Positions 1 through 13,299 of a stretch of 64,000 nucleotides of DNA are shown here, one piece after another (the stretch's first letter is position 1; every line of letters starts with the position of its first letter). The notes below the pieces were generated by a model, which worked only from the letters and a program-made list of their open reading frames with translations, did no database searches and was not told the origin of the DNA. The position numbers and the translations under genes are program-made. The stretch comes from Oenanthe sinensis. Taxonomy: Eukaryota > Streptophyta > Magnoliopsida > Apiales > Apiaceae. The stretch covers positions 40,209,501 through 40,273,500 of the forward strand of contig CM053813.1 in the NCBI GenBank assembly GCA_028671895.1, given 5' to 3'.

Positions 1-2057
1 CTTCAAATTCTGCATCATTAGCTCGGAGTACCTGGTAAGTTCGGGCACGCTCGAGAGCCTCTGACATATGCCTTTCAGCATAAGGGACGAGTATAGATGT
101 CCACTGCATACTATCTTCACGTCTCTCATTGAACCATGTCATCAATTGCCTACGGATGCACTCCATCATTTGGATTATTGGAAGGCCAGAGGCCTCAAGT
201 ATCCATGTATTCAGTGATTCAACTATGTTAGCAGTCAAGTGGCCAAACCGCGTGCCCTCAAAATACGCAGTGGCCCACAAACGAGGCGGGACTCGTCGGA
301 TCCAATAAGCGGCATCCTGTGATATTTCCTCAATCTCTAAGAGTTTCCCTTCATATTCAATGACAGTGAGAGCACTCGCAGCCTCCCATAGAAGGTTGAC
401 AAGCACAGTGTTATTGAACTCTTTTCTGAAACTCTCTGTGAGATGACGCATACAGAATCCATGGAAAGCGGTTGGGAAGTTTGCTTCAACTCCATCAACA
501 ATACTTTTTTGCCTGTCGGATAAGATTGTAAGTTTTGGCATGTTTTCGGTGTTGATTTCTAACAAGTTGTGTAGCTCAGAAAGGAACCACATCCAGTTGT
601 CATCATTTTCCTCATCCACTACCCCAAATGCCAACGGAAAGAGTGCACCATCACCATCAAAAGCGGTAACAAATAGCAAAGTCCCTAGGTACTTGCTTTT
701 CAAAACAGTTCGGTCAAGGCCAAGTAGTGGCCTACTTGCGTTTAAAAATCCATATATCGATGCTTGATATGAAACAAACAGGCGCTGGAAACAGTTGTCC
801 ATTGGATTTACATAAACTGATGCAATGCTTCCAGGATTGGTCCGTCTGATTTGTTCACAATATTGTGGAAGAAGGCGATAATCTTCTTCAAATGATCCTC
901 GCAGAGCAGCCATGATGCGTTCCTTTCCTCTCCAGGCTTGTTTGTAGGATAAAGTGATTCCATGAAGACGATGGATCTCTTCTAGTATCTCCTTTGGCTT
1001 GCATTGAGGATTTTCTTTAAGGCGTTGCTCAACAGAACTTGCAACCCACTGGACTGAGGCTTGTTGATGCCCAAGATGTGCAATTCCACCACAGGTGTGT
1101 TCAGCATGTATAGTCCTAATTGTGAAGGTAGGAACACCTAGAGGTTTTGGAACATATTTTTAGTAAAATGGAAATTAATTTATATGAAAAATGCGGGGAC
1201 ACAAGAAGTACATCATGCCAAACTAGAGGAAATAAAGACAGGATAAGCATCTACAAAAACTAAACACTAAAACTATCTTTACATTGACCAGACAAAGTAC
1301 CTGGTAGTTTTGCAGCATGAATCCTCCAAGGGCATCCCTCACTAGCACATTTGGCTGTAAAGCGAGTTTTGTCAGATTTAACTGTTTGTATCTCAAAATG
1401 AAGAGCAATTGCACAGTCCCTTAGTGCCCTCCGACAACTCTTGACATCAGGAAACTCTTGTCCAACAGTCAATTCATAACTAGGAGCAGGAACCAGCGTT
1501 CGGTTTTGCATGATTGGAGTGGTGACCACAAGTTGTGACATATCCATATTGTGGTTCCGGTGCACATCAAGATCCAAGTTGTCATCAAGCTCATGGTTCT
1601 GTACAATGGTCAAATCATGATTCTCCGATAAATCTAATCCATGGTTTTCAGTAGAAACAACCATTTGATGATCATGGTGGTCCATCCCAGTCTCATTTGG
1701 ATCCATATCATGGCCATCTTCACCAGGATCAATCACATTCCCATTACTATTCTCATGGTCATATCCATTATCCTTTTCTTCATGGTGATCATATCCGTTC
1801 TCATGCTCATGGTGTTGCTGTTGGTTTTGCCCACGTGGTAGAGCAACTTCATGATCCATCAGTAATTCATGATCGTGACCATGCCCTAGACCTAAATCAT
1901 CATCACCTCCCTGTACTATATCCAAATTGAGCTCATGTTCATGAGCCTGTACCAATCCTCCCATGACCAGATTATGATTATGGCCTAGTCCCAAATGCTG
2001 GTTTTGAACCACTGGCATATCTCGCCTTTGCCCAAGATTCACATCGTGGTCAGCCAT
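1..2057 (-). CDS. MUSTANG-like domesticated MULE transposase, partial
   Basis: Two exons are visible on the minus strand: 2057-1301 and 1137 to the left edge, joined at CAG/GTAC and CTAG/G, which restores the reading KLPG/VPTF. The start at 2057 (MADHD) is the first ATG in frame. Residues 1-190 are rich in His, Asp and Asn with repeated NHDL/HDHEL-like units. Next comes a MuDR/FAR1-type DNA-binding domain (LTVGQEFPDVKSCRRAL, then C..E.CPW). Exon 2 holds the MULE transposase core with aspartates in LGLDRT and ILSDRQ and a glutamate in NIVESLN. The C-terminus, where relatives carry a SWIM zinc finger, lies outside the window. An open frame over more than 600 codons with no visible terminal repeats suggests a domesticated host gene (MUSTANG or FAR1-like transcription factor) and not a live transposon. 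It lacks the N-terminal PB1 domain of MUG-B proteins. Family certain, subgroup inferred. Confidence 0.85.
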
Positions 2058-2082
2058 TACCTCCAAGTTTATCACTCACAAG

Positions 2083-3151
2083 CTGAGAATGCAACAAAAA
2101 AATATTAGGAAACCCGTTAAACGACAAAATATGAATGACTCACATCCTCACTGTATCATACTAATTGATGAACACAACAGATGACGACAATTCAAGCTTA
2201 AAGATACAACTTTATTATCAATAAAAATGTAACCATGAAGAGAATATAAGAAAACAAGTAAAAGAACATAACAGCAAATGATAAAAACTGATAGAATTGA
2301 TTAATTTGATAAACTCTGATATTCCATGGTAGCCACCTGGAGAACAAAAAGAGGATAAGATAAAGAGAAAGACAAAATGACGGCAAAGTTACCCTCATTG
2401 TATTTATTTAGCATCTTTAACACGTGTCACATAAATATTAACCCTCCGTATCAATCCGTTATGCACCTGGTCTCATAAAGATACCCGAGTTTTTTCTTAA
2501 GCAGTGTTGTATTGCCGTTTATTGTTAAACACAACGTAACTACTTCATTTAATAACACGATTACACTTTATCCGGTAAACGACACTGAATTGATTAACTA
2601 ACTTTACGGCATTTTAACAGAAATTATCACAATAAACACATATCCTAAGAACACATAAAGACAATTTAAGCTTAAAGATAAAACCTTTATCAATCAAACC
2701 TTTATCAATCAGTCAAAACCTCACTTCATAACACTAAGCCTACAACATTTATTACCAATACATATACTTATCACGATTTATCCAAACAAAAGATTCCAAT
2801 AAAATCAATTGATTGAAACCCCATCTACCAGCACACAAACAAAACAACTTTAAAAATCTCAAATAGCAATAAAAACAATTCCTTTAAAAAAAATGAAGCT
2901 TACCCAGAACTGAGAATAATAAATCTTGAAAAAGGGTGGGTCCAAAGAGTGATAAAGTACCCAAATCAAATGTACCTGCACAAACAAACACAAACCCACA
3001 TAGATCAGTGAAAAAGCCATGAAATTTCCAAACCAAACAACAAGATTCATGTCTTTTTATATCTATCTGCACATGTAAAATTTGTGTGTGTGTGTGTTTG
3101 TGTGTGAAAAAGAAAGGGTATGTGAGATATGACGATGGGGTGTGTAATTAC
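2083..3151 (-). other. Probable 5'-UTR intron of the MULE-derived gene
   Basis: On the minus strand a donor-like CCG/GTAATTAC occurs at 3151 and an acceptor-like TTCTCAG occurs just before 2082, 25 bases upstream of the ATG. The stretch between is AT-rich and has no long open frame. The transcript would start a little above 3150. A further non-coding exon could lie inside it. This is inferred from splice motifs only; there is no transcript evidence. Confidence 0.4.
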
Positions 3152-3249
3152 CGGAAAGATAGAGCAAGGAGAAGGGTGGAAAGGGGAATTGAGATCAAAG
3201 GGGCAAAAGGGCACAACGATTTTTGGTTGAGAAGGTTAGAGACACAACA

Positions 3250-4080
3250 CAAAGGGTATATCTGAATTTTTTGACCTCAATGCAATTATACAAAACTAGG
3301 GTTTTCTTGCCATCGGGAGGGTATAAAAGTCATTTCAGAAAATTTCTATGGTTCTTCACTTTTATACCCATGTTTTTCATGTGATTTTTTTTTAAAGTTT
3401 TTAAGCTATTTTTATATTTAATAAATGGTAAAATAAATAGAAATTAAGATGAGGGAGTTTGTTTTTAATGTGAGGAAAAGAATGTTTTATTATTCCCAAG
3501 TCACATTTTTAAGGGGTAATATATATAAAAGAATATAAACATCAATTTGTCTCCATAAAATGTGTTTTGAACTATTTCTTTCGGATGACTGTGAATTTTA
3601 GTAGTGATAATATTTTCTGAGATTTATAAATAATGAAAAAGATGTTTTAATATAATATATAATATAATAGTAGTGAATTTTAGTAGTGATGATATCTCTT
3701 CAATGATAATAAAGTGCATGTACATCATAATTTTGATTTATGTCATTTTATATTTTGTAAAAAAATATATTGTAACAAAGTTGCCTATTAATTTAGACCA
3801 TTGCTAAATTAATTCATACAAAATACTTAATATAATTAATACATTTTATATATTTTTGTCAGATGAGCGAATATCATATTCAAGTTGATTTTTTATATAT
3901 TTTTCACTGTTAGCTATTGGTTATTACTATATTTGAATACAAAAGAGAAAAATATATATTTAGACGTGTTAAATTTTAAATTATATCAGAAAAATTATAA
4001 TTATATTGTACTGAATAAAGAAATAAATAAATAAATTATAGAATACTAAAACATTGTTTTTATTATGTATAACACATACT
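3250..4080. other. AT-rich intergenic sequence
   Basis: No gene is supported. The sequence is strongly AT-rich with short TATA-like tracts and stops in all frames. It separates the MULE-derived gene from the first copy of a dispersed repeat. Confidence 0.6.
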
Positions 4081-4530
4081 CTCTTTTTTTTAAAAGGGAA
4101 ATCAATTCAGTAATGAAAATCCATAAGACATCTACAAATATAATTGAAATTAAACCAACGTTTAAATATATCGTTGTTGAATCCTTCTTTTTTGAAGAGG
4201 TAACCAAACGATTTTTCGAAGATCGTTATGAATATATATACTTATTGTCATCCAACTGTTTTGAATAATCGATCATAGATGCGATCGCATAAAAATTTTT
4301 ATCACAAAATCCTGCAGATCTATAATCTCGAACGTAAATAACACTTCACACTAAAACAAAACCACTCTCAAAAAAAGGAGAGACTAAACAAAAGGCAAAA
4401 AAAATAGGAATCTGTTGAAGGAAAACAAAAATTTAATTAAGAGAAACGAAAAAGTAAAAAGGGATTGGAGCTTTTCACCGGTAAAAATCGATGAAAAGCC
4501 CTCAGAGCTCAAAAAAGAAGGGTAGAGTTT
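4080..4530. repeat. Dispersed repeat, copy A
   Basis: This shares blocks in the same order with 45765-46380 and 58655-58900: an ATCAATTCA start, CATCTACAAATATAAT, a GTTGAATCCTTC block, AACCAAACGATT, and ATCGATCATAGATGCGA. Copies A and B also share a GGAGCTTTTCACCGG-type block at the right. No terminal inverted repeats or target duplication were identified. It may be the end of a non-LTR element or an unclassified repeat. Confidence 0.6.
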
Positions 4531-7381
4531 TGGGAGAAAACTGTGGGTGAGATATATAACACACACTCTTATGTCGTATTTTTTTCTTGTATTCTATCAT
4601 CAAAACCTTGGGATTTAGTTTTTGATGTGTTTTAGCAAAAATAGCTTTCCAATTTTATTCTAGTAATATTTGTATTATTTTATAATTTTTTCAAATTTCT
4701 CGATTAATTTAACTCTTTGCATTGTGAAATTAAATTTTGCAAGTCTTTGCATTCTCTTTAATTTCGCAAAATAGACTCTTTTCCATGCAGTGGATTGTTT
4801 GTAAATTTGAAAACTCTCGGTGAGACGAAGCAAACAGTATAAAGCATACAAAATTTTCCGGGGCCCAAAATCATTAAATTTTAGCACACCTCTATGCTAC
4901 TTTCGAGCAAACTAATAACTAACAATCCAGTTAAAATTCCGTAGCGATAATTTTTATTTTTTTTTACTAATTTGACTTAGAACTTTACAAAATAAGTATT
5001 TATTTTAAAAAATTCTGAGCCAAAATCAAACCCAGGACCCGAGACGACAAATGATAAATCATCTACTACTTGGACTATTCAATCACATTATGTACAAAAC
5101 GTCCATCGGACCGGAGTTTGACCAAGCCAAGAAAACCCAGGTTTTTTGGTCAAAATCTCGCCAAGACTTTGAGTTTGACCGGACGGACGAAAAATATTTG
5201 AGCCTTTTTAGTCGCGTTGAACTTTTAAAAATAATTATAAATTATTATAATTAAAATTTTAATATTTCTAAAATCACATTGAGATAAATACTTAAAATTA
5301 AAATATATTATAATGCAATATTAAGATCATTTTTGTGAATATAATGGAGTGAATTATACTATTACAAAAATGTCATTTAGTTTTTATACTCAAAATGCTT
5401 GTAATTTTAATTAAGTTACTTAAAGTTGATTTTATGAACATTTTTCTCCTTAAATAAATACATGTATATACTAGATGATATGTAATCCATTATCATAAAT
5501 ATTGTCATTTATTCATGAATTCGGTGATTTTTAGAAAAATTAATTGATTAACAGGAACCGAATATTATCATTAAGGTTCATCGTTTCTCTTATGGTTCTA
5601 TCATTGCAGTGATTGCGATCTTTCATTGCATCTTGACTGTTCTGAAAAATCATGTTACGGTCATTTTTCGAATATAAAGTTTGAGGCTGCTGATATTATT
5701 ATAGACGAACTCCAGCAGCCTTAAATTTATTTTGAACAAGAAGGTTCGAAGTTGCCAAAAATGTCATCAAGAACAACTTGGCGAACCGGTCCTTGAATGT
5801 GCTGCATCATGTAAAGCCATATTCTGTATAAGTTGTGTATAGATGTTCACATCCATTTCCGATTAGTTGGTGTTCTGCTTGTGAGGATAGTCACAGTGCT
5901 CTGCATTGTGTAACCGTGCATGGTTATTATATGCTATTTGTTTTTATTGAAGTAAAAAAATATTATTATAATGATATATCTATGTTTTTAATGTACTTGT
6001 TAAATTAAAATAGTTAGATGTATTTTAATTTAAAAAATTTAAAATAATTATGTGTATTTTAATTAGAATCAATTTTAAATTAATTAGGTTTATTAAAAGA
6101 AGTGCTTAAATTCGAATAATTATATGTGTTTAATTTAAATATATTTTAAATTAATTATAATTTTTTTATTTATAATAGATTTTTTATATTAGAATAATAT
6201 ATAAATTAAGAATATTTAACTGTTGTATAATTTAATTTTCAAATTTGTTGAACTTATTATAATTATATGTTATATATAATTTTAATTAATATAAAATTTA
6301 AATATAATAATAAATTTTCCTTTCCCCATCTTAATATATGTGCTAAAATCACAATTTTATTTTGTAAAGACTAAGAGAAAATCCAATATAATGCTATACT
6401 TGTTTTTATTGCTATATTATAACATCAAATGCAAAAAAATATAACTCTAAAATTTAGTTTTTATTTAAAACCAAGAATTAATTTAATTTATCCTTACCAC
6501 ATCATCAATAAGAATAAATGGATGGTAAGAGTTAAATAATTATTATATTATATATCATCAAATACCAAAAATATATTAAAATGAGTAAAAAATTAAAAAG
6601 TTAGACAAATTTAAAATTAGTTAGGAAACTAGTATTGAAGTGCAAATTTTATTTTGGGTTAAATATCAAAATAGTCATTCAAGTGAAAATTATATATCAT
6701 TTTAGTCACTGATCTAAACAGGATATTATTGGAATAACTAAAGTCACAATAAATATCAAACGTCATAATAAATATCAAATAGATATCTCTAAATATGTGT
6801 TCGGAAAATAAAAATAATATTTTACTGAGTTCTAGACATTTTTCTTAAATGCTACCTTAACTAAATGAAAAGTTGTGAATTCTCGTATTTATTATAATAT
6901 AATTAGATTTTTAAAAATTTATCTACTATTTATTTTATAGTTATTTTATTTGATTAAAATTAAAATAATTAATAAATAAATTTCTTAAAATCTAGATATA
7001 TTGTCTAAAATACTAGAATTCATATCTTTTTATTTGATTATAGTAGCATTTAAAAAAAATGTGCAGAATTAAATAAAATATTACTTTTACTTTTTAACAT
7101 CTAGACGTATTTATTTGATATTTAACGTGACATGCAGGAGATTGATGACCAAAATCGATCACTTTATATTTAGCCTCTTTAATTTAAAACACTTTTTAAT
7201 GCTATTTAGCCTTTGGACTTGCTCATCAGTACATGACATAGCTGTAAGTTATCCATGTGCACCCATCACGTGGCAGTCGATCTCCTTGTTTGTCTGTACT
7301 TTGACATGACACAAACACACACACTTGTGTAATAAGCAAAACAACAACAATTAAAAATCAGGAACTGACTTTAGTCTCGAA
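4531..7381. other. Gene-free AT-rich stretch with one Cys-rich fragment
   Basis: No gene is supported. At about 5745-5935 there is a short, less AT-rich island whose forward translation is rich in Cys and His (a C..S.KAIFC.SC-like run) before stops intervene; it may be a decayed gene fragment. The rest is AT-rich. Around 6655-7220, phrases of the type 'tttgggttaaatatcaaaatagtcatt' and 'gatgaccaaaat' resemble a degraded MITE. Confidence 0.5.
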
Positions 7382-10300
7382 ATGGATACATCTCCGATAT
7401 CAACTCCAGCAGCTGATGATACTACTATCCAATTAGATTCTCTATTACAATCATTCTTAACACTCTCTGATTCAACCACAACGCCTTCTCTTAATTGTGT
7501 TTTCGACAGTTTGATTGAATCTTCAGGTTCTGATAGGGATGAGAGTATGATGATCGAGCGTGCTATTCGATTAGGATCGGTGTTGCTCGAAGCCGGTAAG
7601 CGAGCTGCTCGAAAGCGTGGATCTCTCCACAACGCACTCGTTTGGCCTCTCCCTGCTGATCTTACTATTAAGGTACCACTTTTTAGTTAAACCTTTGTTA
7701 ATTAATAATCTCGGCATCGGAAAATTTTGTTAATTTATCCATCTTAAAAATACACCGTCTCTGTTATGATATGTTATGTCGAGATCAAAATTTGTTGATG
7801 CGAGTTTATGTAATTACCTTTTAGTGTGAATTGTCAAGTTTTGTTACATTTTAATAATGTTTGCTATGTGTAGTCTTTGTTACTTGCTTACAAGGGGATT
7901 AGTAGGCGTAGTATAAAGTACCGTGTAAAAATTAGTACATGTGTTGCCAAGTTTTACAAATATTAAGTTGGACACTTGGGATCTGTGTGGTGTTTTTACA
8001 TGACTAATGCTCCGAAAACCATTACATGTCATGTTGTTACTGTTAGGTGTTGTATTGTTAGGTATACAACTGTCATAAAAAGTAAAACCTTAAAGTGTTT
8101 ATATCCTTGAGACTCCCTTACTCGAAAGCCTAACTAAAAAGCCCGTTATTAAAGGTAAAGAGAGGATCATGGTAAGTCATAACAAATCCACCAAGTGGAG
8201 GATTGATACTAGGTTTCCTATATTGTGGTCGGAGGGTTTGCACTCTGCAGACATCTCCTATGCATATTTATGATACTATATTACCATGTAGTATACTAGG
8301 TGTCCAATATTGAAGCTGGAGGGTGTCAAGTGCTATTGGGCCTATCTCAACGATAAAATCTAGCTCGTAGAGTGAGGACTTCTCTTATATTAATATTTAT
8401 TAAAATTTTATATACCTCAGTGGCTCAGTGTATTACCTTTAACTAAAATGATATTTTCCTTAAGTGTTATTAAAATTCAATTTATACGTCTGACTCAATT
8501 TTATATAACAATGTTGTCAGTACTATCTTATTACCTTTAGTATCTTTTAAGTTGTCGCAGTCTTAATCTGTTTTGAAAGTGGATTTTGATCGAAGGGAGT
8601 ACTGAAATAGAATACAATGATTATAAGTTTTTTGTTTCTCGTCATTACTGTTTGATGATACATATATGTCTCTTGACTTTTTGATAATGCTGGTTTCAGG
8701 TTTTCTCAATGCTCGACACTCAAAGTGTGTGTTATGCTGCAGCAGCATGTTCCTTTTTCAGGAAGTGTGCGTGGGATCCAATGTGCTATTCCTGTATTGA
8801 TTTAATGACAGTGATCCCAAAAGTTAATAATCTGGTAGTAGCCACGATGATTAAACGAGCTGGGAAAGCGCTTCGGTAAGATTTCCTTATTTCTAGTCGT
8901 AAACTCGTATTTGTAGTTTCCCTTCTACATTAGTCAAAGTCATTTGAGAACTGGAACATGAAGAAGGTATAACTGATAATAATATTTAGCTCTATTGATT
9001 GACTCTACTTATCATTTAGTATTATTTTTAGTTTATATTGTTACAAACACAGTTAATTTTAGAATATGGGGAGGTGAATATGCTGATTTTTGGATTGTTG
9101 CAATTATCATTATGAAATTGTTTTCTAAAAAATTCATGCAACCTTGGTTGACAGAAAATAAGTAAGAGGATTAGTAGACATGTGATAGATATTTTAAAGC
9201 TAAATTATAGTTTATTGTAAATTATGTTATATACATTATTTGTATAAAAATTTTCTTGTATGTATATTTAATTTTCGTATATTGCTTTGTCGACACATTT
9301 TTGTTCAAATTTATTGTAAATTTCATACAAATTTTCTTTAGATCTATAATATTTTTTTCTCATTATTGACATCTATATTTATTTTTCTAAAAATTACTTT
9401 TAAATTGATAGCTATTAGTTAACACCAACAAATATAAAATTATGAGTAAGTAAATTTGAAGCAAAATTTAACTATATCATGTATCAAATTTAGCTTTTTA
9501 AGCTTAATGATCCACCTGCAAGTTGGCCCTAATTTCAGTGATGTTTTTTCCTACTGACCTGATGATGTATTTGTTTGTGGAACACTATGCCTGTTGTTCT
9601 TATGATCGTATATCATTTATGACTATGGCATCTGATCATTTCTAACATAAACAAATTTTTTAAGTCATTTTGTTTTTGTTCTATTTGTATGCTGCTGCTT
9701 TTGTACTATTGTCTATTTATCTGATGCATGTGCTCCCACAAATATATTTTGATTATTATCCCCTGGATTCAGGTCTATTAAACTTGGTCTGGAGTCTGGT
9801 CCATCTGCATCTTTTGGTTCTTCTCAACCATGTATTTATAGTACGAGGAATTCCACAGATGCATCAGGTTTTTCATGGAACGACAAGAGGTCAAGACAAG
9901 GGAAGGATTCATGTATTCTTTCACGGTCTTGCTTAAGTTCATTGAGCTTAAACAGAGGTGCCCCGGGGTAGTGTTCAACTCATGACCAAAATACCAAAAT
10001 GAAAATCTTTTCATTATTAACTTGTGTAGTGTTAATTGTTTTTAATTTCTTCGAATTGCAAGGTCTATGTTAAGAAGGCTGCACCTTAATAACATTGAAC
10101 GAGTGGACAACACAGCACTTTCTGAAGCATTATCAGTCTGTCCAAGTCTTCTTGATCTGGAAATTGTTGGCCTGTAAGTTCCAGTTAACCCCGCTTCCTC
10201 CCCACAAATAATGCCACTTTGGAACCCCGCCTCCTCCGCACAAATAATGCCACTTTTTTTCGAATTTTGTTTTAGTGGTTGCTGATATTTTATTTTATTT

Positions 10301-11049
10301 ACAACATCTATTACTGTGATCATGCATTATATCTTGCAACTTCAATGCATGTTCTCGCCATCATTTATTATTCATTCTTAGTTAAAGTCTATATCTTGTA
10401 ACTGGAAGATATTCTTGTGACAGTAATGTTGACCTGAGACAAACATTAGAGTCGGTCAGCAAATATTGCCATATGATAGAACGTCTCTTTTTTGAATCTT
10501 CAAAAACAGGTAATATACTTTAGACTAGTGACTTGCATTATTTCAGAATTAGGTCTTACCTTCATTGTCTTTTGTGTAGGTAGAGATGACAGCTTGAAAT
10601 TGTCACCAACCTGCACTGATTTAGTGCAGAATTGCACTAATCTCAACTCTTTAACGTTACGAGGATTCAAGCTGCAAGACTTCAAAGTACTGGCACTGGT
10701 TAAGGTAATTCTGTGTTATATTATAAGTGAGTGGAAAAATTGTCTACATTTTCTCTTTTTTAGTGCCTTTCTGGAATGAGGAATTTACATTTATAAACTC
10801 AAGGCTTAGTGGTTGAACACAGTTCTGGGAATCTGGTCCCAATTGTTTGTTACTCCTAGTTTAGCTGCTACTCTCTTTTAGCCATTTAGGTTATCCAATA
10901 TATGAACCTTCAGCTTCTATTATCTGAAAGTTGTTGGATGAAAACACCAAAAATAGTGGATAAAAGTAAACAAAAATATTCCTCTGCAATAGTGTTTTTA
11001 GCTTATTAAAATAGATAGCACATGCACTGAGGGCCTACATCACAAAACT

Positions 11050-11088
<39 letters not shown>

Positions 11089-12906
11089 CTATATATATAT
11101 ATATATATATATATAGGTGTGTATGTTAATATGCAGGGTCAAGGTCTGGTGAACCCATAAAAAATCCACTTAAGATTCAACAAATAAGATTGAACCCGTT
11201 GAATCTATATACATATATACAACACTAACTACACTCTGTTTTGGGTATGGTAAGCCTTTGAGGGTATTTATGACAATAGAAAAAACGATGAACTCCTAAT
11301 AGGAATTATTACATTTACAAAGCAAGGATTCGACAGGTTCAATATGTTGAATCTAAATAGCTCTCATTCAAGGTTTAATGTCATTTGGGCCAGACCCTAG
11401 TGGCAATTCAGTGTTTCATTTCGTGATCACATGATGTACACCAAATTATGTATTGTTGATTTAGTTTTTACCTGCTGTACAGAATTTTAGTTGGATGATT
11501 CTGTGTCCTGGTCTATCAAATTAAGTCATATGGCGTTCACCCATACTGGGGAGAACACCTAGCAATTTTTCTCTATAGGAGACTATGTTGGTAGATGGTA
11601 GATATGCAAACTCAGAAGAGCTTTTTGTAATTCTATAAATGCTGGGGGTCTTACTCTGGGAGGAAATCCAGGTGTTTCCCATCGTCCTCATTCTCATTAT
11701 GTTAGTATCATTGCTGCTTGGTTCTTATATGCATATATTATTGATTAATTGCTAGTCCTTGAGGATACGTAGAATAAGTAGTTCCATTTAAGTATGTTGG
11801 TGATGCTTCTCTGATTAAGTGTGTATTATGACGATCCAGGGGTTTCGCAAGCTGAAACATCTCGACGTTTCAGCATCCTACTCCATCTCGGGTTCTTTTC
11901 TAAGGTAATTTTATAAGTTAATTACTTATACTCTTTGAATAGTGTTGGTAATACTTTCTCCTTCAATTACTTACCTTTCTTGTTGTCTTGCTACTATGCT
12001 AATTTTGCAGGAAGCTTGGTGGAGGAGCAGGTGGGAACCTGCTGGAGGTTTTGATTTTAAGGGACTGTATGCATCTCAGAAAAGTACGAAATGATTCTCT
12101 CTGTCTCTGTGTGTATATGTTTTGTGTCTCATCGATTCTATTCAAGTGCATGTGCAGACAGAAGTCGAAAGGTTTATTTCAGCAGTCATTGCAGGAGAAT
12201 TTAAGTTCCTTAGACATCTTGTGAGTAGTGTAGGACTCTGTTTACTTGTTTCCTATCTCGAATATTGTATTCACCAAACCTTGAGCTCAAGGACTCGAGG
12301 GTTTGATGCTTTCTAATTAATTCCTTTTCTAAGTTGCCACTTATAACCGTCCATTTTTAATGAACTTCCTGGACTACACACAGGACGTGTCCAACCGGGA
12401 AGGTCTAGCATCTGAAGAAGATTGGTGCAGCAGGTGTAACGACCCAAGGTAGTACATCATCTAATTGTAAATTTTCCAGTTAATTTTATTGTTCTGCTTA
12501 CGATCATACAGTTTACGTGCAGTTTCATACCTACAGAGCAGTTATATGTGGCAAGGCCTGACTTCTGCCTGCTAGCTGAGTTTCCTCCTGAAGGATGGTT
12601 AGTATTTTGCTTATTATATCTTCTTTGGAACTTGAGCAGATGAAAGGTGACTATCTAGAACCATATTTACTATGTTTAGTGTGTATTTCCTAATGCAGTT
12701 TTCTCGAATTTGGACAAATGATTGGCAGTGACGATGTGAGTCTGCACTCACAGCTAAGCAGTCGTATGTTTGACGGACCATGCTTCATGAATACATCTGA
12801 TAGCAGTTACAACAGTGACCTGGGAAGTGGGAATGAGGATAGCCTTGGCGCCAGTTTCATTATTTATGGGGAGAGTTCAGATGAGGCGGACTTTCTTTCT
12901 GTCTGA
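7382..12906 (+). CDS. F-box protein, SKIP17-like
   Basis: Twelve exons join in frame: 7382-7672, 8700-8875, 9773-9967, 10063-10173, 10424-10509, 10580-10704, 11840-11904, 12011-12083, 12158-12220, 12384-12448, 12523-12597, 12699-12906. All borders are GT..AG and the total is 1,533 nt (510 residues plus stop). The F-box-like segment spans the exon 1/2 junction (LVWPLPADLTIKVFSMLD...CSFFRKCA). Leucine-rich repeats follow (LRRLHLNNIE, LNSLTLRGFKL, LKHLDVSASYS, LLEVLILRDC), then the NREGLASEEDWC segment I recognise from SKIP17 proteins and an acidic Ser-rich tail. As an F-box protein it is expected to join an SCF ubiquitin ligase through SKP1/ASK and recruit an unknown substrate. The start is the first ATG of the open frame. 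No defect was seen. A broken second copy lies at 22.7-27.6 kb. Confidence 0.9.
11081..11124. repeat. Perfect AT-core palindrome in SKIP17 intron 6
   Basis: ATACACACCT, then 24 bases of alternating AT, then AGGTGTGTAT form a perfect 44-nt inverted repeat, preceded by another TA tract from 11053. It could extrude as a cruciform and is likely to vary in length. Confidence 0.85.
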
Positions 12907-13237
12907 GCCTCCAAGGTCTTGCAGCCCAATGTGAATTTTATTAGTGCACAGAATGAAGAGTTGATAATTCTGTCGTCATTGCTTGCATGTTTGTGTATGC
13001 TGTTTCATAATGGGCTAGTGTAAACGTCCATTAGATATGCAAGACAATAAGAAGTCCTGACGAATGAACAATGTTTTCAAGTTTGTGGAGTGTATTCGTT
13101 TTGATTATCTGACAGTATTTTTTGTTGCTTGATGTTTTCTCGATATTTATGTGTACAGCCTTCTTGTTGCTGCAGGAGTGATATTCTGATCTTTATTGCT
13201 TGGAGTCCTTTCTAAGAAGAGAGTCTGCAATGAGGTG

Positions 13238-13243
13238 AATAAA
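13238..13243 (+). terminator. Candidate poly(A) signal of the SKIP17-like gene
   Basis: AATAAA lies 332 bases past the stop codon, in sequence that is less AT-rich than the spacer beyond. Plant poly(A) signals are loose, so the true end may differ. Confidence 0.4.
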
Positions 13244-13299
13244 GTTCAAGGGAGCCCATAATAATCTCCTCATCCTGGGCTTTCATGGTTGATTTTTAT

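Noticed and set aside
4065..4268. 67-codon open frame
   Set aside because: It coincides with dispersed repeat copy A; the equivalent frame is broken in copies B and C.
9670..9936. 88-codon open frame in the SKIP17 gene
   Set aside because: It is a wrong-frame reading through exon 3; the spliced frame explains the region fully.
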